From positions 699,501 through 763,500 of the forward strand of contig NC_092193.1 of the NCBI RefSeq assembly GCF_043641665.1: a stretch of 64,000 bases of DNA, in the 5' to 3' direction. The notes below the pieces were generated by a model. That model was not told the origin of the DNA. It saw only the letters and a list, made by a program, of their open reading frames with translations, and ran no database searches. This DNA comes from Enoplosus armatus (lineage: Eukaryota > Chordata > Actinopteri > Centrarchiformes > Enoplosidae). The position numbers and the translations under genes are program-made. Below are positions 46,172-57,736 of this stretch, one piece after another (the stretch's first letter is position 1; every line of letters begins with the position of its first letter).

Positions 46172-48531
46172 CTACAAGATAAAACATGACACAAATTTAA
46201 TTAATGTGACCTGAAACAGCTTCAGTATAAATCCAGAGACAGAGACGAAGATCGACTGACTTTCAGTTTAAATCTCTGTGGTTTGACTTGACGCTTTAGA
46301 TGTGAAAATATATGATGCAAACTGCAACCAGAAAATCTGTTTTATCAAGATGTACGGAGTCAGAACAGAGCCAAAAATACATCATCAAGAAAAAAACTGT
46401 GTAAATGAAATGTTAGCTTTTCATTTCCAAACCACGTCCAGTATAACCATCTGAGCCACTGACTGGGAACTTTGGTTCAGGTGCCTAAAATGTCCACTGT
46501 GGCATCCATTAGTGAGTTCTAAACAACTATGGAAAGCACAAACGGTCAAAGTTGAACCAAGACATAACGCAATAACATCTAATGGACTTTACAACACAAA
46601 GCTCAGGTAGTAACTTTGATGTTCACCTTGGTTTTCTCCTCCACATCAGTGGTTTAGATGATCACGATTATCTGAACTGGTTTTATGTCTCGTGGACGAT
46701 GTTGCGTAAAATTCGGTCTTCATGTGTCCTTCCTCAGTACTGTAAATCGTGTCCATAATGGCAGCACTGTCTCCTAACAATCATTCTTAGAAAACTAATT
46801 GTTTTGTGGAAAGGTTTATATTGGACGTATCTGCCAACTGTTCACTGCCAACATACTTCATATGTTTTTGTACAATATTCACATCAGACAACTAAAGCAT
46901 GATGATCCTTTTTAGGGTTCTGTTTAGGCAACTCAAAGCTCCTGATTAAGGTTTGGGAAGGATGATTTAGTTAAATATTGAAAAATTCGAAGCACAAGAC
47001 AGGAACCGTTTATGTTTTCAATATTTTAGCAAAACCACCATCTTTCCTGAACTGTAACCAAGTGTTACCTCAACTTGACCACACATGGGGCAAAGGACCA
47101 AATCCTGAGCTTTGTTCGTCCAACCATAACCCTCAACCTTCCTTCACACTTCCTGGATTTGAATAAATGTTGAAAGTGAAGGCAGCAATTACGTTTCCTC
47201 CAAAATATATTTGCCAAAGGAAATTAGAGGGATATAAGCATATTTTATAGGAGACGGGGTCAATACTGACTGATTCTGTAGTGTACAGAAGGTGTCGAGG
47301 TCAGGGTGACCTCACCAGAACTCAACCACCAACAGTAAGAACCTGACTAAAAGGTTGAAAGTGAATGATTCAAAAAATGTGGTCATTAAACACAATCTGA
47401 GGTTTGAGCAATCGTCCCAAAGTGACTCTTTCTTTGGTGAGTAGGTCATTTCAAAAAACACGCTTTATTGTACTTTGCTGGGAGTGTTTTTTTATTGCTG
47501 TTACATCAATGAAGCTGTGAATCTTTCAGCAGATGTTTCACATTAAAAGCTCACCAAGAAGAGGAGGGATTGTGCCCTTTGAGCTGCTGGAAGGCTTTTA
47601 ATCTGAAAAATCTAGAGCAGGAAGTTTTGAGGTTTATCAACAGGAGCTTAACATCGGGCTAATCGATGAATCATTTAGTCTATAAAACACCAGAGAACAG
47701 AATAAAGTGTCAATGACAGTTCCTCAGAGTCCAAGGTGACATCTTCATGTCCGACTAACAGTCCAAAACCCAAAGAGAATCTTTACTATAATGGAGGAAG
47801 TGTTGAGTTTGTATCAACAGCAAATTAAAACAGGTGCAGGTCAGACAACAGGGAGCACTTTTACCAACATACCATCAAATATACTGATAAAACAGCTGAA
47901 GCTGGAAATGGAGACCTGTCTGTTCTATAAGAATTCACGGTGTTTGTGTGATTCATGTGATTTTGTACTCACACTGACTGATCCACAGCCGCAGGGTCAT
48001 CAGGACGTTGAAGACGATGGTCTTGATGAAGAGCAGCCTGAGGCCCATGATGGTCAGAGACATGAAGTTCACTGTCGGATCTGCAAACAACAACATCACG
48101 AACATTAAACCAAAGCACAAACAGAGCTTTAAACCCAGAGTCAACTGTTCAGTCAGATCTAATACAAACCTTTCTCAAAAGTATCTTCACAGGCATCAGA
48201 TCCAGCATCTGCTCGAAGATATCAGACACCACAAGATTATTAGTTTTGACAGTGATAATTACTTTGCCACATATTTTTAATACATTTGATCTGATGTCAT
48301 ACATATTAAATCATTCACACTTACCTTGCCCACATGTGGCTCCATCTGAAGATGAAAAGAAAGCCACCTGGTTGTACAGTGAGTCGTTTGATATCCGGAC
48401 AGCCTGTGTGTTATTGAAAATGTCCTTATTGACGCCTGACGTTGTCGCATTGTGTCTGCTGAAACCAGTGGCCAGGCATGCCGTGGTGTTGCCCTCTTCC
48501 AGTTCGTAGTAGGACGGCTCGTACTCCTCCC
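45830..48531 (-). CDS. TRAC: T-cell receptor alpha constant gene
   Basis: Constant part of the TCR alpha chain, which pairs with beta and binds CD3 in the T-cell membrane. There are four exons on the minus strand: 48531-48325 (Ig-like), 48208-48170 (connecting peptide), 48080-47973 (transmembrane) and 46171 to about 45830 (3' UTR). All junctions are phase 1. With the base from J, the coding part gives 118 residues. Features: CLATGFSRHNAT and DGATCGQ carry the Ig cysteines, with no tryptophan between, as in teleost TRAC. DACEDTFEKDP supplies the interchain Cys. GLRLLFIKTIVFN gives the membrane Arg and Lys that contact CD3. Four or more N-glycosylation motifs are visible. The Ig exon is short (69 residues), as in other fish. 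J segments lie upstream on the same strand. Confidence 0.95.
47973..48080 (-). CDS. TRAC: TRAC exon 3, transmembrane segment
   Basis: Starts after TTGTTTGCAG and ends CAG T before GTGAGT. It encodes DPTVNFMSLTIMG, then GLRLLFIKTIVFNVLMTLR and LWISQ. The Arg and Lys five residues apart in the membrane are the conserved CD3-contact residues. Confidence 0.94.
48170..48208 (-). CDS. TRAC: TRAC exon 2, 39-bp connecting-peptide exon
   Basis: Lies between TTCGAGCAG and GTTTGT. It joins in phase 1 on both sides and encodes DAGSDACEDTFEK, with the codons at both ends split. The ACED motif is where teleost alpha chains carry the interchain cysteine. Without it exon 1 could still splice in frame to exon 3, so a form lacking this cysteine is possible. 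Confidence 0.88.
48325..48531 (-). CDS. TRAC: TRAC exon 1, Ig-like domain
   Basis: Begins after TGTTTTTCAG with GG completing a J-derived codon (GEEYEPSYYELEEGNTTA) and ends CAA G before GTAAGT. Acceptor and donor are both canonical. The cysteines are about 48 residues apart, shorter than in mammalian C-alpha. Confidence 0.95.
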
Positions 48532-49092
48532 CTGAAAAACACAAAACGATAACTCATAATCACACAGGAATAATGTTCAGTCATCGCCAATGTGACGGTA
48601 TCCCGTTCACGAGACGTTTTCTGTGTTGAACAGATGAAGAAAAAAGAGCAACCCAAAGTACATCGAACCAAAATCCAAAGAAGAAGACGTCACTCAGACA
48701 CACCGCGACTGAAACACTAACACATCCATTTTAGCTGAAGGTTGAAAACTCAATAATAACGATCCTAAATCAGACTACTGCTGGAAAACATCTTTAATTA
48801 TTCCTCAACTTGAAGTGTACATTTCTGTCCATTTAACTGTTTTCAATAAAACAAGGCTCATCCTTGATTCATTCATTAGTCAACACTACTTTACCGTCTC
48901 ATTTATTGTGTACACTGAAGGAAATTTAAAGAAATTCTACCCTGATCACTTTGAAGTATCAGCTGATGTGAAGATATCAAGTGAAAAAAAACAAAGAATT
49001 GTGTTGAAAATATATATATATATATTTACATTTTTATCCATTTCAAGCAAATACATTATGAGGTTTGGTATTTCTCTCAGTTTTAGTGTGAT

Positions 49093-49154
<62 letters not shown>
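48532..49154. other. J1-TRAC intron with AT microsatellite
   Basis: No coding sequence. Bases about 49087-49153 are an almost pure AT repeat that ends exactly at J1. Confidence 0.8.
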
Positions 49155-49156
<2 letters not shown>

Positions 49157-49216
49157 TATTAGTCGGGACCAGTTTTGATCCTGATCCAAACAGGATATTG
49201 TTGTCATTGTAATTCA
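49155..49216 (-). pseudogene. TRAJ: TRAJ segment J1, splice donor lost
   Basis: The J nearest TRAC. The body NYNDNNILFGSGSKLVPTN is open with a canonical FGSG. At the position where other J segments have A|GTAAGT it reads A|CTGTATATAT. The next GT is two bases further and would put TRAC out of frame. The signal is heptamer CACAGCA (49217-49223), a 12-bp spacer and nonamer ACAAAAACG (49236-49244). It can rearrange but probably cannot splice usefully. Confidence 0.82.
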
Positions 49217-49689
49217 CACAGCAGATTGTCTAACTACAAAAACGACTCATCTGAGTGAAGCCACATAATTTATGATTCACAAACAGTAGATGAACAACTG
49301 TCAACTACAGCTCATGATGTAGTTAGTTAGTAACCTAGTGTAGTAGGATGGAAACCTCTCGTGTTAATGTCACTGTGACATTTCAAAGATGTTAAGATTC
49401 AATTTAATATTTGATGACTCACTTCTTTCTACCTGAAGTTTAGTTCCAGAGTTGTGTCACACGTTGTTGTTGGATGATTACAGCTCTTCAGTTTTCAGAA
49501 AAAGCTTTGGTTTGGTAACAAGAAATGTTGAAATATTTCAGAATCAGAATCTGTTGTTTATCTTGATCAGATAAATTAGACTTTATGTTTTGCTGTAATG
49601 TTACGAAGGCATTTTGAATTGTGACATCATGTTATCATCATTATTATCATTAGAGTTCAGTTATGGCTAAAATACGGTCTCACACTTAC

Positions 49690-49743
49690 TTGTCTGAACA
49701 ACAAGTTTAATTCCAGATCCAAATGTAGTTCTGATGTCATTCA
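49690..49743 (-). CDS. TRAJ: TRAJ segment J2
   Basis: NDIRTTFGSGIKLVVQT, phase-1 donor GTAAGT. Heptamer CACAAAG (plus-strand reading) 49744-49750, 12-bp spacer, nonamer GCAAAAACA. Open and usable. Confidence 0.9.
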
Positions 49744-50024
49744 CACAAAGATTTGTCTGGCAGCAAAAACACAGACTGAGCGGATATTTTAATGAGATTT
49801 TTTTATATTAATATTGAATATGTGTTGCTGTTGTTTTTTTATCCACAGAGTAAACGTTTTTGATTCCTACATTATCAGTTTTGTAACCAATCAGCACAGT
49901 GATAAGATATATTTCTTCTTATAGAATCTGAATTAAAATGAATTCTGATGTTTTCCAGCTGCGTAGATCATTTTGTGATAATCATCATCATGTGTAGATC
50001 TGTTAATGTAGACAACATACTTAC

Positions 50025-50084
50025 TTGACAATAGAAAAACTCTGATTCCAGATGCAAACATGATTTTGAAGTTGTTGGCATTCA
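50025..50084 (-). CDS. TRAJ: TRAJ segment J3, FASG variant
   Basis: NANNFKIMFASGIRVFLLS with donor GTAAGT. The first Gly of FGXG is Ala and the following strand is unusually hydrophobic, so its use in a folded chain is doubtful although splicing is in frame. Heptamer CACAGGA 50085-50091, 12-bp spacer, nonamer ACAAGAACC 50104-50112. Confidence 0.85.
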
Positions 50085-50887
50085 CACAGGAACTAAACCA
50101 GTTACAAGAACCAGTGCAGTTCTTCAACATAAAGTGTCCCTCATTAAACTGATTCTCATGATTTATGTCGAAATTAAACTTCTCTGCATGGTTTTCTTCT
50201 CATTTTTAGTATTTTACAGATAATTATTACTCATCTGTTCTTACTTTTTATATGTTTGGCATCTTGTTTAGTGTTGTGTGTTAGTACAGTGTTGTATAGT
50301 TTAGAATAATAGTATACAGTAAACAGATCATCACTGATTTAAGTGGCATTACAGTTAATTTTATGCCAAATAATATCTTACATCCACTGCAGATCAATGC
50401 CTCAGTGATAACAACATTTATGCTACACTTATTTTGGATATAAAATCCAACCATACCAACATAACGGTACCTTTACTTCACAGATTTGATTTTTGTTAAA
50501 TGTTCTACAAAAAAAGTGGAGTTCTGTTGCAACATTGCAGCACCTCTGAAGTGCATGAATTAAATCATAATTAATAAAAAAAGAAGCTGCTTGTCTATCA
50601 GTGTCATTGTGAGATTCGTCTCAAAATTTTGTTGTGCTGTTGGACAGTTTCCACTCATTTAGGTTCTTTAAGGAACACTTGGTGTTTGTACTTCAACATG
50701 AGGGGGATTTTAAATATAAAACCATTAACATCTCTTAAGATTTTTTGGACTTGAAATGTGAGAAATTAAGTTTTGTTTTAATCAAAACGGCTGACCAGAT
50801 CGAGATCAATTTCAAAGTAATAACTAAAATATTACATTAAAATATGAATGAAATGTTTACTGCTGTGTAGTTCAGTCTCACACTTAC

Positions 50888-50944
50888 TTGTACTGATGAT
50901 AAGTTTAATTCCAGCTCCAAACACAATCCTGATGTTGTTATTCA
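50888..50944 (-). CDS. TRAJ: TRAJ segment J4
   Basis: NNNIRIVFGAGIKLIIST, donor GTAAGT. Heptamer CACACAG 50945-50951, 12-bp spacer, nonamer TCAAAAACA. The coding part and flank resemble J2, so the two are related. Confidence 0.9.
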
Positions 50945-51797
50945 CACACAGATTTATCTGGCTTCAAAAACACCAGCAAACTCAGGGAGTGAGGGGGATG
51001 TTTGAAACATATTTAACTACAGTTGGTTTATTTTATAAATGCGTGAATTCTAAAAAGTCAAAAATCAGGGTCTGAAGTTAAACTGTCAGACAAGTTTAGA
51101 CGACTAATTCAGACATTCATAAATAAAACCCAAATAAGTCAATATCCTTGTTCCTTTCACTTAAAAATCTCTATTTTAGGTTAAAAGTACCTCCTCTGAA
51201 CAACAGGGACTCTTTACTATCGACAAAATGTAAACTATTCACAATACTTTGTACTTTTACACAAATAGGTATTAAATACGTAATGTTTGTGTCTTCATGT
51301 TGCGTAAGTCAACAGCTTCATCTTTACGCCAACCGTGTTCTGCTTCATGTTTAAAATAGTTTAAAAGAAAAAAGTTGAAAATAAAATGTTATAAAAAATG
51401 TAACGTGAAATTTAATTGTTTAACTTTCTGCAGGTAGACATTGGTTTGGATCATTTATCAGTAACTAATATTCAAGCATATGTGAATTCACATAATTCTT
51501 AAATTGACATGTAGTTTTTAGACATTTCACATTTTATAAATACACTAAATGTAGGCGCATGTTATTCTTCACATGTGAAATATGAAATATTGCAGGTAAA
51601 AACAATATGACATGTTATATCACCAAATGATGCATTTCTATGTTTTAAGGTTGTAAAGTTTGTAATGTTTTTTTATTGTATGCAATACATAAAAATATTA
51701 TAGTCTATGCAAATCCAAGAATTATTATTATGTTTAAATAATGTTTCCTGTTAGTTATTTTCTGCCAAAATTAAAGACGTGTTTTAAATAGTTTTAC

Positions 51798-51855
51798 CTG
51801 ACGAAACAATCACTTTTGTTCCTGTTTCAAAATAGATTTGGTTCCATCCATCAGT
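51798..51855 (-). CDS. TRAJ: TRAJ segment J5, FETG and weak signal
   Basis: TDGWNQIYFETGTKVIVSS, donor GTAAAA. Glu replaces the first Gly of FGXG. Heptamer CACACAA 51856-51862 is acceptable, but no good nonamer lies 12 bp beyond (TGTCAACGT). Probably rarely used. Confidence 0.7.
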
Positions 51856-52005
51856 CACACAACATGAAGACATATGTCAACGTCACCTTCATGATAGTGT
51901 GTAATGGTTATACTAATTACATCTTCAACAAGTTATTATCATTATTATTATTAAGTCACGGTGACTGCTATTTCATGTATATTTTAAAGATGATAAACAA
52001 CTTAC

Positions 52006-52062
52006 TGGCCTGGACGTGTAGTTTGATCCCATTTCCAAAAGTTAACTTGTATCCGACATTCA
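52006..52062 (-). CDS. TRAJ: TRAJ segment J6
   Basis: NVGYKLTFGNGIKLHVQA, donor GTAAGT. Heptamer CACATTA 52063-52069, 12-bp spacer, perfect nonamer ACAAAAACC 52082-52090. Confidence 0.9.
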
Positions 52063-52479
52063 CACATTAATCGAGTCCAGAACAAAAACCATCACACACT
52101 CAGTTTCAGACTGCTGGTCCTCACGGCCCCAGATAGTACATTATTATTATTTCAAACCTTAAATACAACGTTTACTTTATGTCTGTAAACATGCAGCGTG
52201 TCCATCTGAACAGACCACCACACTTAACTTCTCCGCCAATAATCCATCTATTAGTTCGCTCACGTATCCAGTTGATGTATCAACATCTTAACACTGAAAC
52301 CAGTTTGTTTGCCTTTAAGTTGAGTTGCATCAATAAAGATTCAACCCAAGTGTTTCGGAGTGAAGACAAAAGTTAAACACACAACCTCGTCTCCTAAAAT
52401 TTATATGAAAATTTGTAGTATCTTTAAGATTTCTTTATCTTTAAAATTGAAATAGCTTTTTATGAAACTTTGTACTCAC

Positions 52480-52537
52480 GAGTTTGAATTTTCAGTTGAA
52501 TTCCTGAACCGAAAATCATTTTCACGTTGTTACTATA
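52480..52537 (-). CDS. TRAJ: TRAJ segment J7
   Basis: YSNNVKMIFGSGIQLKIQT, donor GTGAGT. Heptamer CACACTC 52538-52544, 12-bp spacer, weak nonamer CAACAATAA. Confidence 0.85.
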
Positions 52538-53227
52538 CACACTCTGCATGAAAGCTCAACAATAACCTGCTGACAGGATGCACACTAACAACCAGCACAA
52601 ATGATGCTAAATTATAACCAGAACTAATATTTCTTTGGAAAATATTGAAATATTCTGCAGAGCAGTAAACCCTGTTTTGTAGTATGCTGTGAAAAATTCT
52701 ATTGCTATAAAAGCTTACAGTTACAGTAGAAGTAGTTACAGTACAATACTATATATATACTAATAGTAATAGTGTTATTAATTAATGGATTTCTTTGAAA
52801 TTTTTTATTTACATCTACTAATGAAACCTCATCTTCATTGTACTGAGCAATGACAATAAAGAAATATTAATTATTAAAATCATTTTTGAATGTAAGAAAA
52901 GAAGAATTTACAGTTTATTTTTGGGTATTTTTTTATACATACTGTATATATTGTGGTATGTTTTTATGTGATGAAGCTGCATCTCAATCAAATATATTTA
53001 ACCTCAGCAGGACGACTATGTTAATTAAAAACAATATGTCATAAAACAACATTAAAATTAGGGTTCATAGTTTGAATTAACTTCAGATATAAAACATTTT
53101 AAGCTGACAACTGAGTAGCTTTATAAAACTTTACTTATCTTAAGAAGGCTGGAGTTAGCTTTGTGAACCATTGAAACTGACCTTAAACAGACTGATCAGC
53201 TGCTTAATGAACTGAAACCAGACTCAC

Positions 53228-53290
53228 TTGTTTCCACTGAGACGTGAATCCCTGATCCAAACAAGATCTTTTGGAGTCCAGTCTGAGTCA
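53228..53290 (-). CDS. TRAJ: TRAJ segment J8
   Basis: TQTGLQKILFGSGIHVSVE plus T, donor GTGAGT. Heptamer CACATCA 53291-53297, 12-bp spacer, nonamer ACAAGAACT 53310-53318. Confidence 0.9.
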
Positions 53291-53890
53291 CACATCAAAG
53301 AGAGCTTTGACAAGAACTGTGAACTGATCAACACATACTGCTAATAAATAAAATGTTGTGTTCTGTATCATTTATGTAATATTTCAGTCATGACTGTGAT
53401 CAGTTAAGACTTATTTATACTCCTTATATTCATGTTGTAATCACACTCTGCAGTATGTTTGTTCACAGTTCTCATAAATTATTATTGATTTATGAGAATC
53501 AATTCAAGTCTGTGACAATCTGGAACACTTTCTTTTTGAATTACAGGTTTTTGTTATGAATAATAACAGAAATATTTGATTAACTTTATACCATGTGATT
53601 TTTTTAATAGCTTTAGTAAATAATATCCCTTATGACTAAGATCATTTTGTGATAATTATCATTTATTACTGCATGCATATTGCAATTTGTTTACTAGTTT
53701 TTCTTCTTAACTGATTGTTGGTAACTCATCAATAATCAAAACTGTCATCAACTTTTGTCATTCAACTGAACAATATGTTAATAATTGTAGGGCATATTAA
53801 TTATGTTGTTTTGGAGTTTTGTAAACTGTTAATTAGCAAGTTATTACTGATTGATTCTGTTATTTCTGTTTAATGAACATAAAATCTTAC

Positions 53891-53950
53891 GGTTTTGTAT
53901 GTTCAGCTGGGTTCCTTGTCCAAAGATCAGTCGTTGAGTGCCGTCATTCA
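53891..53950 (-). CDS. TRAJ: TRAJ segment J9
   Basis: NDGTQRLIFGQGTQLNIQN, donor GTAAGA. Heptamer CACACTG 53951-53957, 12-bp spacer, nonamer ACAGGAACT 53970-53978. J14 is a relative in both coding part and flanks. Confidence 0.92.
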
Positions 53951-54229
53951 CACACTGAGACGCTTCACAACAGGAACTCACTGACCGACTCAACAGGAAT
54001 GTTTGTTACAGTAACATCAACAGGACAACTTCTCTTAACATTAACTTAACTTAACGTTTTAATAGTCATTTACACCTGCTACTTGTTTTCAACATTATAG
54101 ATTTTTATGGCGATATTTAGTGTTGAGTGTTTCTGTAGATTAGTTTGCTTTCAGTTCACAATCAGATACTTAAAGTCAAAGTTGATAATTTGTACTTTTT
54201 TAGATTTTCAATGGCTAAATCAAGCAGTA

Positions 54230-54250
54230 ACCCCCCCCCCCCCCCCCCAC
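54230..54250. repeat. Poly-C run
   Basis: About 20 C bases followed by CCACCACCACC. No function is implied. Confidence 0.9.
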
Positions 54251-54796
54251 CACCACCACCAACACTCCTATTGAAACTCAAAATCATTTACTGTATGTGT
54301 TCACATAAGAAAAATTTGGATATTAGTAGTATTGTATTTTCCCAGAAGATAATAAGCTAATAATTATTATTATAAATTATAATAATTGTTTGCAACATGT
54401 AAAATAATTGAAAAGATAAAAGGTGAAATTTGTATATAAACAGTTAAATGTAAAATCTTGCTCAAGGGGGTTCAAGCTTTCTTTGAAGGCTCCAAACTTT
54501 GGAGCAAACTGCTGTTTTCAATACAGTAAATCAAATCAGCTGCAACTCTAAACATTTTTCTTTAAAAACATTTCTTCTTTTACTTGATTTCTATTGGTAC
54601 TTTGCAGTAACTATATTTAAGTTTGTTTTGCTTTATTGCTGCCCTTTTATTTCATTTTGTCTTGTACAGTTTGATCTTTTTTATGTTGCTCTGTAAAGCA
54701 CTTGGTAGCTTGCTTTAAAAAAATACTATTTACAGAAGGTATTTCTCATTCTCATGCAAAAAACAAATGATAATTATGTTTTTCTTTCATTCTTAC

Positions 54797-54856
54797 TGGA
54801 TTGTACGAAGAGTTTAGTTCCTTTCCCAAAGATGAGCTTGCGTGCAGCGTCATTCA
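54797..54856 (-). CDS. TRAJ: TRAJ segment J10
   Basis: NDAARKLIFGKGTKLFVQS, donor GTAAGA. Heptamer CACTGTA 54857-54863, 12-bp spacer, nonamer CCAAAAACC 54876-54884. Confidence 0.92.
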
Positions 54857-55353
54857 CACTGTACAAGTCGTCATTCCAAAAACCTTAAACCTTAAATTCT
54901 TAATGTTTTATGTTTTAACTATAGAATATACCGCCCAATCATCTCATAAAGATAATAAACTATAACACAACAATCTACTGTTAACGTCGTCTGAAGGCTA
55001 GTTTGTTTCCTTGTAATGGGATAATTAGTAAAAATTTAAAGCGTAAGTGACATGATGATGCAGTGTCAAACTTCAACATACACCTCCACTTTTACTTATA
55101 AATCAATTGCAAAAAGCTACTGTATCAATGCAAAGTGGAGTCAAAAATTTGACAATTATGATCATTTAAACTTGTAAAACAAGAATATTAGTGTTGATAA
55201 ACTTACTCAGGTGGAATCCAACAACAGATATTAATGTTCTCAAAATACATTTTACCACATGTAAGATCTGATTTAAAAAAAACTAGTGATTACTTTCACA
55301 TATTAGTTTGAAATTAACATTAAATTGATAGTTTAGTGGTTAAAGAGACTTAC

Positions 55354-55413
55354 TGGTGTGAACTGTCATCTTTGTGCCAGATCCAAAAATTAGTTTGTTG
55401 TCTGCATAATTCA
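55354..55413 (-). CDS. TRAJ: TRAJ segment J11
   Basis: NYADNKLIFGSGTKMTVHT, donor GTAAGT. Consensus heptamer CACAGTG 55414-55420, 12-bp spacer, nonamer GCAAATACA. Confidence 0.92.
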
Positions 55414-56113
55414 CACAGTGTCACGCTTCAGTGCAAATACACTGAGGAAGAGAGTATCTCTTTACACCTTAAAACCCCCTTCAAACTTTTCAGTTGCATT
55501 ACGGTGAAATCATGTTGGATAAAACAGACCATTGTCAAACTAAACTGAAGCCTTAAATGTTGCTTCTCCTCAGTTTACTTTCATACTCATGATTAAAGGT
55601 TTAAATCTTGACTGACTGAATGGAATTAATGTTCATTTAAGCACCCAGAGTTTTCTAAGATGAAATAGGGGATAGATTTGTTTTAAAAATCGTATAAAAA
55701 TCCAGTTGTTAAAGTCAGCCTATTAAAGACTTTCAAAAACATGAAAGAGGCCACAGTGATCTTCAATATTTGCTTGGAATAACTCACTGAAGCAATTAGA
55801 CAACTTAGATGGCAAGAAAATGTATATAGTAATATATTACTATATTACACATTATGTTATTAAGTTAACACTGTATGCTGAAGATGTGCTTTTACACATC
55901 ACTCCCCGAATTAATGAAAACCATGAAAGCCACTTGGGAAATGAAAAATATGTAAGTCTGTATGTAAAAGTAAATATTATTAAGGGATATTTGTCCCATC
56001 CTGATGAAGGGATAAAATTAACTCTTTTCTACATTTAAGAGCAGCTTTATGACAAACAACTCAGATAGAATTCATTTTAAGTGTGTTTATCTTTATGAAC
56101 AGTTTTTACTCAC

Positions 56114-56176
56114 TGTCATGGATGATGAGTTTAGTTCCTGATCCAAACTGGAGTTTTTGGTAACCGCTTGTAGTCA
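56114..56176 (-). CDS. TRAJ: TRAJ segment J12
   Basis: TTSGYQKLQFGSGTKLIIH plus D, donor GTGAGT. Heptamer CACAGTT 56177-56183, 12-bp spacer, nonamer TCAATAACT. Nearly the same as J13 and J15, including the flanks, so recently duplicated. Confidence 0.92.
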
Positions 56177-56418
56177 CACAGTTCAGGAAGGATGATCAAT
56201 AACTCAGATACTCCTTTACTTCACATAAGCACTGATGAAAACTTTGGAGCTCCCAAAGTGAATCCTTATATTAGTATTTTCCCACAAGATATTAAAATTA
56301 AGGAGAAGAACCTCAATATAACATTTTGTTCTCACAAGATTTAGAAGAATTTAATGGTCAATGATAAGGGGAAACCTGTTTATGGGTTTGTTTATACCCA
56401 CAAACAGTTTTTACTCAC

Positions 56419-56481
56419 TGTCATGGATGATGAGTTTAGTTCCGGATCCAAAGTAGAGTTTTTGAAAAGCAGATCCAGTCA
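56419..56481 (-). CDS. TRAJ: TRAJ segment J13
   Basis: TGSAFQKLYFGSGTKLIIH plus D, donor GTGAGT. Heptamer CACAGTT 56482-56488, 12-bp spacer, nonamer TCAATAACT. A tandem copy of J12, 305 bp away. Confidence 0.92.
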
Positions 56482-56629
56482 CACAGTTCAGGAAGATTGA
56501 TCAATAACTCAGATACTCCTTCACAAACTCTACAGGTTTGGTCAAACACATGGAAAATGTGTTCATCATACATATTAAATATTTATATTAATATATATAT
56601 TTATATAATACATATTTTTCTACTCTGGA

Positions 56630-56696
56630 ATGGGAGCACCGGTACTGTACAATTTCCCCCCGGGGATCAATAAAGTATTTCTGATTCTGATTCTGA
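56630..56696 (+). mobile_element. LINE 3' tail fragment
   Basis: Only the terminal 67 bases (GGGAGCACCGGTACTGTACA to the GATTCT repeat) of the element seen at 1-735. Inserted between J13 and J14. Confidence 0.88.
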
Positions 56697-57066
56697 TAAA
56701 GGTTAACTGTATCAAATTGCAGTGTTTAAACAAAAGGGATGCAATATTTTTTATTCTTATTTAAACTTGAACCATTTTATTTTTGAGTTAAATAGGTAAT
56801 TAATTGCCAAAGGTGTTCAGTTGACAGTGATATATAGTGATACCAGCAAATAATTGGTATTTTTATGAGATTAACGCAATTCTTCATTGATCAAAATTAT
56901 CATCAATTAATTTCTTGCCAGTCAAATAAATTCATATATTTACAGTGTGTGTAAGGCAGCTTTTATTATTGATTGAAAATCAGACTGTTTTAGCCTTTAG
57001 TGAATTGTCATTTAGTGAGTTGTCCCTGATTCATTTCTTTTCAGGTTAATACAAATAAAATCTTAC

Positions 57067-57126
57067 TGTTTTGTATTTTCAGCTCAATTCCTCGACCAAA
57101 CATCAGCCTTCCAGTCCCACTATTCA
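57067..57126 (-). CDS. TRAJ: TRAJ segment J14
   Basis: NSGTGRLMFGRGIELKIQN, donor GTAAGA. Heptamer CACACTG 57127-57133, 12-bp spacer, nonamer ACATAAACT 57146-57154. Confidence 0.92.
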
Positions 57127-57673
57127 CACACTGAGATACTTCACAACATAAACTCACTGAGCGGCTAAATGTGATTTAGATTTGATTTTTAAAATGTTGA
57201 AGGAAACTAAAATTTTAAAAAGAATCATGGCATTTATATCTGCTAAATGTTTTTAAAATAGCAGACTGTTACTTACGTCTTTACCTTTTCGAAATATTTC
57301 AGTGTTGAGTCTGTTCTGTCTGAGGAATTGTTTATCACTTATGTTAAAAGTCAAAGGTGATCATTTTGGGGACTTTTCTGAATCCCATTCAAATTTCAAT
57401 TTCAATGTTATTTGAGTAATCCCTCCAATTTGCAAACATTTAATTGATGGCGTGTATTTGTTAATGTTCACATTAGTGCTGATGAACCCTCTCCAATGAA
57501 AATCATGATATTTGTATTGTATTTTCCTACAAGAAACTAAGGTAATAGCTTCATAATCATTTTGTTCTCATACAAACAAAAGACTAAAATGGTAAGTAAA
57601 GATCTGAAATGTGTATTTTATATTAATATTAACTGTAGATTTGATTCAGTTGTAATAAACATGTTTTACTTAC

Positions 57674-57736
57674 TGTCATGGATGATGAGTTTAGTTCCTG
57701 ATCCAAACTGAAGTTTTTGGTAACTGCTTGAAGTCA
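57674..57736 (-). CDS. TRAJ: TRAJ segment J15
   Basis: TSSSYQKLQFGSGTKLIIH plus D, donor GTAAGT. Heptamer CACAGTT 57737-57743, 12-bp spacer, nonamer GCAATAACT. Third member of the J12/J13 group. Confidence 0.92.

Noticed and set aside
46978..47166. Frame inside the TRAC exon 3 to exon 4 intron
   Set aside because: Short and unsupported, and located within a predicted intron on the other strand.
55204..55240. Possible extra J segment near ACTTACTCAGGTGG
   Set aside because: A donor-like ACTTAC is present, but there is no FGXG core and no heptamer or nonamer on the expected side.
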